Positions 1 to 8,241 of a DNA stretch of 64,000 bases are shown piece after piece (positions within the stretch are counted from its first letter, which is position 1; each line of letters starts with the position of its first letter). The position numbers and the translations under genes are program-made. The DNA is from Bacteroidales bacterium (GTDB lineage Bacteria > Bacteroidota > Bacteroidia > Bacteroidales > P3). The DNA is taken from assembly GCA_017633985.1 (NCBI GenBank), contig JAGBOF010000036.1, positions 1 through 64,000 of the forward strand. Reading direction: 5' to 3'. The notes beneath the pieces are model-generated. The model saw only the letters and a list, made by a program, of their open reading frames with translations, was not told where the DNA came from and ran no database searches.

Positions 1-69
1 ACCAAGGAAGAAGGCAAATATCATATTGTCAATAAAGATTGACTTGATAAATATATTTAATGCTTCCAT
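1..69 (-). CDS. nqrE: Na+-translocating NADH:quinone reductase subunit E, N-terminal fragment
   Basis: Only the first 23 codons lie in the window; the gene continues past its left edge. The visible residues include the stretch SIFIDNMIFAFFLG, which matches the first transmembrane helix of NqrE. In the family, NqrE is a small membrane subunit that helps carry electrons across the membrane. It starts 12 nt after the stop of nqrD, in the usual nqrABCDEF order, so the operon should continue with nqrF outside the window. Confidence 0.85.
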   Translation of the reverse strand, partial: MEALNIFIKSIFIDNMIFAFFLG

Positions 70-81
70 ATCTTACGCCTC

Positions 82-723
82 CTATTCGTTTTCTTGTAAT
101 TCTTTGTTTCTGCCTCTGTGTATCCATATAATGATACCCAAGAGTATCAACGCCATTGCAGGCATTACCATAAGACCGTTAGGAATGTAACCTTCAGGCA
201 TTATTCTTACGTCCCAAAGTGTTCCGCTTCCGAACAACTCTCTTACAAAACCTACAATAATTAATATAATACCGTAACCCAAGCCGTTGCCCAATCCGTC
301 AAGAACCGATGGCCAAGGTTTGTTACTCATTGCGAATGCTTCCAAACGTCCCATAACGATACAGTTGGTAATAATCAAGCCGACATATACCGAAAGTTGT
401 TTGCTTACATCGTATGCAAAGACCTTCAATACTTGATCAACAATGATTACAAGGAAAGATACCACAACCAACTGAACGATGATACGGATACGCGGCGGAA
501 TGGTGTTTCGCATAAGCGAAATGATAAGGTTACTCATCATAACGACTACCGTTACTGATATTGCCATAACAACGGCAGGTTGTAATTTTACCGTAACTGC
601 CAATGCCGAACAAATACCAAGCACCTGTACGATGATAGGGTTTTCTTTTGAGAACGGAGTCTTCAATAATTTCATATCTCTCGGACCGAACAATGGGTCC
701 TTTTGTTTTTCTGTATTGCTCAT
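82..723 (-). CDS. nqrD: Na+-translocating NADH:quinone reductase subunit D
   Basis: Integral membrane subunit of the Na+-pumping NADH:quinone oxidoreductase, homologous to RnfE. The 213-residue product has a short basic N-terminus, about six hydrophobic helices and the family-like stretch LLKTPFSKENPI near residue 20. Length and hydropathy are normal for NqrD. It starts 7 nt after nqrC and is followed 12 nt later by nqrE, so the genes are cotranscribed. NqrD and NqrE together form the inner-membrane core that passes electrons between the cytoplasmic and periplasmic faces. Confidence 0.93.
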   Translation of the reverse strand: MSNTEKQKDPLFGPRDMKLLKTPFSKENPIIVQVLGICSALAVTVKLQPAVVMAISVTVVVMMSNLIISLMRNTIPPRIRIIVQLVVVSFLVIIVDQVLKVFAYDVSKQLSVYVGLIITNCIVMGRLEAFAMSNKPWPSVLDGLGNGLGYGIILIIVGFVRELFGSGTLWDVRIMPEGYIPNGLMVMPAMALILLGIIIWIHRGRNKELQENE

Positions 724-730
724 ATCCGTA

Positions 731-1474
731 CTACTTTTTTAAAGTTTTGAAATAAGGTAAATAGAATTTCAAACAATCTTCAATCATTGCGGAAACACCG
801 TTGGAAGTCAAGGTTGCACCGGAAAGGGCATCCACTGCGTGAGGATTATCCGTGCCTACACGTTTGATAACTTTAACACTGGTGAAATTGTCTCCGTCAA
901 AGATTGTTTTGTTTACGAAACTCTGTGCAAAAGATGGGTCGTCGGTAATCTTTGAACCCAATCCAGGAGTTTCACTCTCGTGATCAAAGACAACACCTTC
1001 AACGGTATTCAAATCACTTTTCAAAGCAACGTTTCCCCATACGTCACCCCAAAGACCTGCTCCCCTTACAGGAACAATATATGTGATTTCACCGCTTTCT
1101 TTTTTGCAAACATAAACAGGAAGTTTCACTTCGTTGGTTTTACCTGCTTTGAAATCTTTGTATTGTGCTTTAACGTTTACTTCAAAAGGTCTGTCGTTTC
1201 CTTTTGTCTGTTTGCCGTCAGAATATTCGTCAATAACCTCTCCGTTACTGTTTACCGTATATTCCGCAACAATGTATTTATTGTAATTTTCTTCCGCAAC
1301 GTTTCTTTCAACTTTGATTCCTGCAGAAGAAAGCAACTGTTGCATCTGCTCTGCTTTAATATTCTTTTGTTGGAACGGTTTTAAACCTACGGCAACAAGT
1401 GCCAACACGGTTGCAACTACCAATACCAAAACAGTAGAATATATATATATGTATCTATTGCTGAAATTTTTCAT
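731..1474 (-). CDS. nqrC: Na+-translocating NADH:quinone reductase subunit C (covalent FMN)
   Basis: Periplasmic FMN-bearing subunit of the Na+-NQR complex. One N-terminal membrane helix (about residues 8-30) anchors a soluble domain. The flavinylation motif SGAT is visible near the C-terminus, with Thr221 as the expected attachment site for FMN through a phosphoester bond. ApbE, the flavin transferase known to modify this motif, is not encoded here. At 247 residues the length is normal. It follows nqrB after 12 nt and precedes nqrD by 7 nt, which supports one transcript. Confidence 0.95.
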   Translation of the reverse strand: MKNFSNRYIYIYSTVLVLVVATVLALVAVGLKPFQQKNIKAEQMQQLLSSAGIKVERNVAEENYNKYIVAEYTVNSNGEVIDEYSDGKQTKGNDRPFEVNVKAQYKDFKAGKTNEVKLPVYVCKKESGEITYIVPVRGAGLWGDVWGNVALKSDLNTVEGVVFDHESETPGLGSKITDDPSFAQSFVNKTIFDGDNFTSVKVIKRVGTDNPHAVDALSGATLTSNGVSAMIEDCLKFYLPYFKTLKK

Positions 1475-1486
1475 ATCTCTGTCCTC

Positions 1487-2647
1487 CTATTTTGTATTAG
1501 TTGCATTGACCATTCTTTTCTTTCTGCGGTTGATGTTTGCATTGACTACATAGTAATCAATAAGCGGTGCAAATACGTTCATAAGAAGTATTGCCAACAT
1601 CATACCTTCAGGATATGCAGGATTGACTACACGGATAAGTACAGCCATAACACCTATTAGGAAACCGTAAATGTATTTTCCGCAATTGGTGTGTGCTGCC
1701 GTTACAGGGTCTGTTGCCATAAATACTGCTCCGAATGCAAATCCGCCAAGTAAGAAATGATACCAGAAAGGCATCTGCATATAAACGTTTGCGCCTATCA
1801 AATTGAAGATAATGCCCATCACTGCACCGCCGCAGAAAATGGAAAGCATTATTCTCCAAGAAGCAATTCCCGTGAATAACAATATACATGCACCGATTAA
1901 TATCGCAATCAACGATGTTTCACCCACTGAACCAGGGATAAATCCGCAGATCATATCGCATACACTTGCAGTAGGAAGAGCGGCACCTGCCAACATTTCT
2001 CCCAAAGGCGTAGCACCCGTTACTCCGTCAGGCATATCGCAAATCCAAACCATATCTCCAGACATCTGTGACGGATAAGCAAAGAACAAAAATGCTCTTG
2101 CAACCAATGCAGGGTTCATAAAGTTCATTCCCGTACCGCCGAAAACTTCTTTACCTATTACAGTACCGAAGATAACAGCCAAAACCAACTGCCAAAGAGG
2201 AGTTGTAGGCGGAACAATCATAGGAATCAAAAGTCCCGTTACCAAATAACCTTCATTAACTTCCTCTTCACGGATTTGGGCAAACATAAACTCAATGAAA
2301 AGTCCTACAACATAGGAAACGACTATCATAGGTAAAACTTTCAAAAAGCCGTACCAGAACATTTCCCAAAATCCTGCTGAAGCAACCTGTTCCAATGAGT
2401 TGAAATGTTGCCATCCTACATTGTACATACCGAACAACAATGCAGGTATTAAGGCAATGACAACGACTATTATCGCTCTTTTGGAATCTATTGCATCCCT
2501 GAAATGAGCTCCGCGTGCCTTTGCCGTCTTATTGCTTACGAACGAAAAACTCTCAAAGGCTTCAAAGGTGGAGGCTAACCAATGCAGCTTCTGTCCTTTT
2601 GCAACCTTATCACGGTTTTGTTCAAAGAATTTCTCTACAAAGTTCAT
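1487..2647 (-). CDS. nqrB: Na+-translocating NADH:quinone reductase subunit B
   Basis: Largest membrane subunit of Na+-NQR. It carries a covalent FMN plus, in the family, riboflavin, and lies in the Na+ translocation path. The 386-residue product has an amphipathic N-terminus (about residues 1-55) followed by roughly ten hydrophobic helices. The motif TGATPLGE contains the expected FMN-accepting threonine, Thr213; the residue before GAT is Thr rather than Ser. It lies 84 bp downstream of nqrA, the largest gap in the operon, and I see no separate promoter there. Confidence 0.95.
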   Translation of the reverse strand: MNFVEKFFEQNRDKVAKGQKLHWLASTFEAFESFSFVSNKTAKARGAHFRDAIDSKRAIIVVVIALIPALLFGMYNVGWQHFNSLEQVASAGFWEMFWYGFLKVLPMIVVSYVVGLFIEFMFAQIREEEVNEGYLVTGLLIPMIVPPTTPLWQLVLAVIFGTVIGKEVFGGTGMNFMNPALVARAFLFFAYPSQMSGDMVWICDMPDGVTGATPLGEMLAGAALPTASVCDMICGFIPGSVGETSLIAILIGACILLFTGIASWRIMLSIFCGGAVMGIIFNLIGANVYMQMPFWYHFLLGGFAFGAVFMATDPVTAAHTNCGKYIYGFLIGVMAVLIRVVNPAYPEGMMLAILLMNVFAPLIDYYVVNANINRRKKRMVNATNTK

Positions 2648-2731
2648 TTTTTACTTTTTTATTTTAATTATATTATGTATAACAGCGATGTTAGCTATAT
2701 ATTACATGCTCTATACTAAATGCTACATTAA

Positions 2732-4084
2732 TTAAAGTCCCTGTTCACGCATTAGGTTAAGACCCTGACGTATTATTTCCTGAACGTCGGTCTTGGAAAC
2801 GTCTATAACTTCACACAAAGCGAAATCTTCCGCATCCACCTCGTAAATACCTAATTCTTCCATACGGTCAATATCCTTTGCCAAACATGCTTTTATAAGC
2901 TGCATAGGATAAATGTCCATAGGCATAACCTTTTCAAAGTCTCCCGTGAATATGTATGCTCTTTGTGAGCCGTGCATATTGGAATCAATGTGGACAGGTT
3001 TCTTTGAGCAAAACGCAGTGAAGCCTTTAAGGAACGTTTTTGAGATACTGAATTTTTTAAATCCCGGCATCATCCAACCCAATCCTTCTTTGTAATTACC
3101 TTCTTCTATAACGGTGATTTGATTGTCATAATAACCCAAATAACCGTCCTTTTCTATGCGCATACCCGTCAAAACATTGCCGCTTATATAACGGAGATTC
3201 TTTTCAGTTGTGTTGCCGCTGACCAACGATGCAATGTTAGTTCCGCGGATTACCTCATAATAACAAGGTGCCTTAACTTCTTCGCCAGTTAATGCAACAA
3301 TCTTTTTGTTATAATACTTTCCGTCAAGGAACAATCTGCCTATAACAATCAAATCCTGCAAATTGACGTACCAGATACGCATACCTTTATTTATAGAAGA
3401 TATTTTCTCTGCCTGAACTGACACATTGCCGTAAGGGTGCTTACCCTCAAAGGTTATTTTCTCTACATTCTGTAAAGAAGATATTTCTTCACCCGATTGC
3501 TTGTTCATCGAAAGATACAAAGTCTTATTTGTAAGTTTCTTCAATGCATCAATACCGACCTGCAATGCAGCTTTTTCGCCTTTGACAAGCAAATTGTAAT
3601 CAGGAGCAAGCGGAGAAGAATCGAATCCTTTAATAATAATGTATTCAGGCGTAGCATCCGCATCGGGGATAATGTCATAAGGACGCTGACGAAGCAATGT
3701 CCAAACGCCGCTTTCCCACATTTTTCCGCGGATTTGCTCTGCAGTAAGTTCAACAACCGGCTGTTTGCCGTAATCAACCGCATTGTCACTTCCGTCTGAC
3801 TTAATACGTATTTCTTCTATAACACGCTTTGCACCTCTTTTAACCTCTGTTATCTCACCTGCAACGGGAGAAACGAATTTTACCTTAGGATTTTGTTTGA
3901 TATAAAACACGGGCGAACCGATTTGCACTTTATCGCCCACATCTACCAAAAGCTTGGGAGTAACTCCCGTACAATCCAAAGGCTTTAAGGCAAAAGAAGA
4001 CTCATTTGTCTGTTTAACCTCTTTGGATGCCTCACCGTAAAGATGAATATCCAAACCTTTAGGTATTTTTACAACTTTTGACAT
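2732..4084 (-). CDS. nqrA: Na+-translocating NADH:quinone reductase subunit A
   Basis: Cytoplasmic quinone-associated subunit and first gene of the nqr operon. The 450-residue protein has no signal peptide or membrane helix and begins VVKIPKGLDIHLYGEAS, typical of the family, followed by a biotin/lipoyl-like fold seen in NqrA and RnfC (for example VDVGDKVQIGSPVFY at about residues 47-61). A TAACTTTG promoter box lies about 40 bp upstream. Known role: with NqrB it lies near the site of ubiquinone or menaquinone reduction. Coupling NADH oxidation to Na+ export is common in Bacteroidales. Confidence 0.95.
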   Translation of the reverse strand: MSKVVKIPKGLDIHLYGEASKEVKQTNESSFALKPLDCTGVTPKLLVDVGDKVQIGSPVFYIKQNPKVKFVSPVAGEITEVKRGAKRVIEEIRIKSDGSDNAVDYGKQPVVELTAEQIRGKMWESGVWTLLRQRPYDIIPDADATPEYIIIKGFDSSPLAPDYNLLVKGEKAALQVGIDALKKLTNKTLYLSMNKQSGEEISSLQNVEKITFEGKHPYGNVSVQAEKISSINKGMRIWYVNLQDLIVIGRLFLDGKYYNKKIVALTGEEVKAPCYYEVIRGTNIASLVSGNTTEKNLRYISGNVLTGMRIEKDGYLGYYDNQITVIEEGNYKEGLGWMMPGFKKFSISKTFLKGFTAFCSKKPVHIDSNMHGSQRAYIFTGDFEKVMPMDIYPMQLIKACLAKDIDRMEELGIYEVDAEDFALCEVIDVSKTDVQEIIRQGLNLMREQGL

Positions 4085-4121
4085 AATATAGTTAGTTTTT
4101 ATTCCTTTAAAAATGAAGTTG

Positions 4122-4129
4122 CAAAGTTA
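4122..4129 (-). promoter_or_regulatory. Bacteroidota -7 box for the nqr operon
   Basis: TAACTTTG on the minus strand fits the TAnnTTTG consensus of the Bacteroidota primary sigma factor. It lies 38 bp before the nqrA start, giving a leader of about 30 nt. No clear TTTG -33 element is seen. Confidence 0.6.
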
Positions 4130-4183
4130 CAAATCTTTTTTTTATTGAAGAAATATTTTACGTTATTTATCAAAATAAATTCT

Positions 4184-4275
4184 TCGCCGAAATAATAAGG
4201 CGTAAAAAAATATTAATCTGCGTGATTAATAAAATAAAACGTCGTAATTTTTTCTTAAAACGGCGTTTTATTTTG
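4184..4275. repeat. 21-bp lattice array A, with 3' hairpin of the adhesin gene
   Basis: Short G/C islands (GGC, GCG, GTC, GGC) begin at 4199, 4220, 4241 and 4262, exactly 21 bp apart, in otherwise A/T sequence. The word TTAATCTGCGTGATTAA at 4213-4229 is a near palindrome. On the minus strand the last two islands form AAAACGCCG...CG(A)CGTTTT-type arms with one G-U pair just after the adhesin stop codon, so this end may act as its terminator. It is one of nine arrays of the same design in the window. Confidence 0.7.
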
Positions 4276-4293
4276 ACAGTTTGTAATCAACTG

Positions 4294-7200
4294 TTATTCA
4301 ATTACCAATTTCTGCGTTTTATTTCCTATCGTAATGTAGTAAACTCCCGCCTCAAAATCATTAACATTGATATTGAATTTTTGAGATTTGATATCGGATT
4401 TATAAACTACCTGTCCCGCATTGTTTATAATAGAAACAGTTTCGTTTTTATCCGATGCCAATCGTCCCAAATCCAATGTAATCACTTCTTTTGCAGGGTT
4501 AGGATAAATCATAAATGCATTGTCCGCATTCTGAACATCATCCAAACTTACATCACCTGCATACAATATCAAAGTAACCACGCTGTCACAGTTGCTTTCC
4601 GATAAGAATACCTTGGTATATGTACCGCTTTGGCTCAAAGTGTCTTCTCCGAAAATAATATACTCACCTTCTGCAATTGTATCATATATAACCGTATCTA
4701 TAGGCTCCGATACCGTCAAATGAAGATTGTATATACTGTCGCAACCGTCTTGATTAGCTACTGTATATGTATAATCACCGCTTTCAGTCAGGGTCTCACC
4801 GTAAAAGTCGTATGTATTGCCGCTGCAGACTGTGATGTAGATATCGTTTGTTATGGCATTGGAAACATGAAGTACCAATGTTACAGTCGAATCACAACAA
4901 GTTGAAGAAGAAAGTTTCTTGGTATAAATACCTTCTTTGCTTTCGTTAAAGCCGTTAAGCGTATAAGAAGTACCCTCGCATATAGTTGCTTCTATTACCG
5001 TGTCGTATGAAGGTAAGTAAACCAATGTCAAATTGACTACGGAATCACATCCGTCAACGCTTTGCAATGTATCTCTGTATGTTCCTTCTGCAGAAAGAAG
5101 TTCACCGCCGAATTGATATTTGTCGCCTTCGCAAATAGCTACCGTAATATTCTTTTCAATCTTCGGCAATACCGTCAAATACAAAGTAATAATGCTGTCG
5201 CATCCCTCTACACTTGTTTGAACGTCTTTATACACACCCGTAGTATTGTAGGTCTGCCCTGCAAATTCATAACTTTCACCTGCGCAAACGGTAACTTCTG
5301 CCATGCTGTCGTAAGAAGGCAATACGGTAAGATTGATTACTTTGTTATTTTCGTAATCCTCGTATTGACCGCTTTGGGTTATATATTCACCGTTTATAAT
5401 ATAACCGCCGCAAACGGTAATGTCTTCTTCCTCTACTGTGGATGACAGAGTCACCAGTTTGAAATCAACATCGCCTAATTCACCATTATAGTTATATGAT
5501 GCCGTATACACTGCATACGTGTTGCCCGGTATTAATGTTTCAGTCGTATTATACATTGCATCTTGGAAAAAGTCATAACTTTGTGTAGTCATATTATAAT
5601 AAGGAGCCCAGCCCTGCTCAGTTGCCGTCTGTAACGAAGCTTTATCAGTTATTCCCAAACTTTGAAGATATGAATAATCACGTATAGCGTAGCTATATTC
5701 CCATGTCTGATCGTTTTTCTCAAATCTTACAGCAAATGAATTATCGGTCACATTTGCTATTTCTATTGATGTAAACGCAGTACCATTTATAGGTGAACTA
5801 GGAGTTGTGAATTCCTTGCTTAACAACATGGTATCTCCGCCGCAAATAACCGATGCATAAATAATATAGTCTGTATTACCGTACAACCATTGAGTAATGC
5901 TAGGCAAATAACCCGGTTCTATATCAGTATAGAATTCCTGGCCACGCTCATACTTCCACACAGAATCCAAACGTCTAAACTCGTCTACTGCGTATTCATC
6001 AGTAGTATATGAATATTTCTCTCTTATAATAATTGCATATTTATCACAAGACCTAGCGTTTAATATATTAGCATAGGTCAGTATAGCATCGTATACACCC
6101 ATGCTAACATCTGAAATTTCAGGTGTAGGCTGTGTAGGTTCAAAACCTCCCTCTCTGTCTGAAACCATAAAACGTATCATCGGACATTGGTCATAAGAAA
6201 ACATATATCCCCAAGTCGGTTGATACAGAGTGCTTATATCAGGAGCATGTACAATAACGTTTCGTCCGTTTGCTCCGAAAATATTCCTGTATAAATAATC
6301 CTGTGCAACGGCAAACTCTCCGTCTGTTACGTTTTCATAGCATACGAAATATGAAATGTCAGGTTTTAATACGACTGATTGGAACGGAAGATATATTGTC
6401 TTCAACTCATAACCCGGTCTTAAAGATACAATTTCCCAATTTTCGTCATAAGTATTTAAATCATCTTCAGTAAGAGTATAAATATCAGATTTCACCTCTG
6501 TACTGTCATCAGTAAGTACAGGTTTAACTATTTCATCCCATGACACACCTGTTGTATCATAATACCATAAAGAAGCTTGAATTTGAGCTCCCGCCTGACA
6601 AATATCAAGTGCAGGCACCAGTTCTGCACCTCTTGCATAAACAGTGTCCTGATAAGAAGATGCGTTGTATTCAACACATACCCTGTAGCCTTTCTTGTTA
6701 TATTCAGCCAAAGTTGTAGTCCAGACACCGCCGTAACCGTTATTTATAAATCCGCTTCTGAATGCAGGTGTAGTTTTTTGGGTTTGGTCAACATCCTTTG
6801 CCCACCGGTAAAGTCCTCCTTTAATAGAATCTCTTACATAATACCATGCTGCAGATGCCAATTCATCACTTACGGATTCTCCGTCAGAAGTTTTGTAAGC
6901 GAACTCACGGGTAGCTCTGTAAGTGCCGAGACCTTTTGAAATCAACTGCGGACTACTATTTGTTTGTAAATAATAAACATTAGAAGTATTTATTTGATAA
7001 TTTCCGCCTCCTGTAAATAGCGTATCATTATAATACCCCGCAGGTATGGTCAGTTCCTCCGATTCACTTGCTCCGATATAATCATCTTGTGACTGACCGT
7101 CATCATCATAGGTTCTGTAATACATCTTGCTTACAGCCTTTGCATTAGTTATTTCAGAAGCTCCTGTATTTCTTACCGCTACCTGCATCAGTAAATTTTC

Positions 7201-8109
7201 AGGAGTGACAATCGACGGTACGATGTGATAACCGCTTTGGTATTTAGCATAAACGGTCTCTACTCTTGTTTGAGGAGTTTCCGCCCAAGAGATATCATCT
7301 ATAATCCAAAAGTAACCGTGAGGCAATCCTTGACTAGATTCACATCTTATACGTATACGGAAATATGTTTTTTCGTTAGGATCATTTGATATAACGTTAC
7401 AGTTATCCGTTCCGACAGGAATAGCAACTATCTTTTGCCCGAAATCATTGTCAGTTGAAGCTACATCCACATTTTTGTAATTAAATTCAGCAGAATCATA
7501 TACCGAGAAATCTTCACTGTGCGACCAATCAATAAAATAACGGTCTTGATTAAACTTAAGTACCCACTGTTTCAGATAAATGTCAACTCCTCTCATGCCG
7601 TAAGTATAAATAGGAGTGTTTAACTTAACATAGGCATCCAATGTGTTTTCATTTTGCGAATCACATGCCCATGATGAATACATGTCTATATACGCAAATC
7701 CGTTATGGGCTGACATATCTGCATGATTTTCGTCCTGTAAAAAGGTGGTGTATCCTCCGTTCGCAAGCCCGAAATAATAATTGATGAAGTCACCGTCTTC
7801 ACACGTTGATATTGTAGACATAGTGTCTGCTTGATGGAACCAACCTGAATAATCGCCCGTCACGGAATTGTAGGACGTAGTGCCGATGGTAAATGCGGAA
7901 GTGTCGCTAAAATCGCAAATCACTGTAGTGTTTTCCGCTGCACTTTTGACAGAATGTTTTTTCTTGTTTGTACTCTGGGGGATAATTTCCATACTTTGCT
8001 TGCTTGCCGCATGCAAAATTTCATTTGTTTTAATTGGCTGAACTTGTGCTTTTACAAAATCCCCCCCCCCTATGCACAACAGTACCAATGAGATAAGAAA
8101 TTTCTTCAT
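4294..8109 (-). CDS. large secreted adhesin-like protein with T9SS sorting domain
   Basis: The 1271-residue product has a signal peptide (MKKFLISLVLLCI..., cleavage probably after KA at about residue 21) and a C-terminal type IX sorting domain (residues about 1195-1271, with IYPNPAKEVITLDL and a GVYYITI end), so it should reach the cell surface. Residues about 890-1183 hold six degenerate modules of roughly 47 residues with the pattern C.G..Y...G....SG.Y...L.....CDS...L.L.V, common in Bacteroidota surface proteins. The first 880 residues hold no catalytic motif I recognise; a jelly-roll-like region near residues 65-280 is possible. The signal peptide contains a G10 tract (8061-8070), and the present length keeps the frame open. 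Substrate unknown. Confidence 0.85.
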   Translation of the reverse strand: MKKFLISLVLLCIGGGDFVKAQVQPIKTNEILHAASKQSMEIIPQSTNKKKHSVKSAAENTTVICDFSDTSAFTIGTTSYNSVTGDYSGWFHQADTMSTISTCEDGDFINYYFGLANGGYTTFLQDENHADMSAHNGFAYIDMYSSWACDSQNENTLDAYVKLNTPIYTYGMRGVDIYLKQWVLKFNQDRYFIDWSHSEDFSVYDSAEFNYKNVDVASTDNDFGQKIVAIPVGTDNCNVISNDPNEKTYFRIRIRCESSQGLPHGYFWIIDDISWAETPQTRVETVYAKYQSGYHIVPSIVTPENLLMQVAVRNTGASEITNAKAVSKMYYRTYDDDGQSQDDYIGASESEELTIPAGYYNDTLFTGGGNYQINTSNVYYLQTNSSPQLISKGLGTYRATREFAYKTSDGESVSDELASAAWYYVRDSIKGGLYRWAKDVDQTQKTTPAFRSGFINNGYGGVWTTTLAEYNKKGYRVCVEYNASSYQDTVYARGAELVPALDICQAGAQIQASLWYYDTTGVSWDEIVKPVLTDDSTEVKSDIYTLTEDDLNTYDENWEIVSLRPGYELKTIYLPFQSVVLKPDISYFVCYENVTDGEFAVAQDYLYRNIFGANGRNVIVHAPDISTLYQPTWGYMFSYDQCPMIRFMVSDREGGFEPTQPTPEISDVSMGVYDAILTYANILNARSCDKYAIIIREKYSYTTDEYAVDEFRRLDSVWKYERGQEFYTDIEPGYLPSITQWLYGNTDYIIYASVICGGDTMLLSKEFTTPSSPINGTAFTSIEIANVTDNSFAVRFEKNDQTWEYSYAIRDYSYLQSLGITDKASLQTATEQGWAPYYNMTTQSYDFFQDAMYNTTETLIPGNTYAVYTASYNYNGELGDVDFKLVTLSSTVEEEDITVCGGYIINGEYITQSGQYEDYENNKVINLTVLPSYDSMAEVTVCAGESYEFAGQTYNTTGVYKDVQTSVEGCDSIITLYLTVLPKIEKNITVAICEGDKYQFGGELLSAEGTYRDTLQSVDGCDSVVNLTLVYLPSYDTVIEATICEGTSYTLNGFNESKEGIYTKKLSSSTCCDSTVTLVLHVSNAITNDIYITVCSGNTYDFYGETLTESGDYTYTVANQDGCDSIYNLHLTVSEPIDTVIYDTIAEGEYIIFGEDTLSQSGTYTKVFLSESNCDSVVTLILYAGDVSLDDVQNADNAFMIYPNPAKEVITLDLGRLASDKNETVSIINNAGQVVYKSDIKSQKFNINVNDFEAGVYYITIGNKTQKLVIE
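8061..8070 (-). repeat. G10 homopolymer inside a signal-peptide coding region
   Basis: Ten consecutive C on the plus strand, read as G10 in codons 14-17 of the T9SS adhesin. With 10 G the frame is open. With 9 it stops after IL, and with 11 it stops after about a dozen residues. The tract therefore has the form of a slipped-strand on/off switch. Confidence 0.7.
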
Positions 8110-8146
8110 AATGAAAATTTTTTAATTAGTAAATTAATTTTAATAT

Positions 8147-8163
8147 AACGGTTGCAAACCGTT
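8147..8163. promoter_or_regulatory. 17-bp palindrome between divergent genes
   Basis: AACGGTTGCAAACCGTT is a perfect 7+3+7 palindrome between the adhesin start (8109) and the nadE promoter (8207). Its position fits a regulator-binding site for either gene, but no regulator is known. Confidence 0.35.
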
Positions 8164-8206
8164 AAACAAAATTTTTATATTTACAATACTTTAGAAAATA
8201 TTTTTG

Positions 8207-8214
8207 TATTTTTG
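8207..8214 (+). promoter_or_regulatory. -7 box for nadE-purF
   Basis: TATTTTTG matches TAnnTTTG. Transcription from about 8221 supports the nadE start at 8242 over the in-frame upstream ATG at 8152, which lies before the promoter. Confidence 0.65.
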
Positions 8215-8241
8215 CATCCTAAAAATCCAATTGCAGTCAAA

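Noticed and set aside
8152-8241. Upstream start for nadE
   Set aside because: It lies before the promoter box at 8207-8214, so the codon would not be in the transcript.
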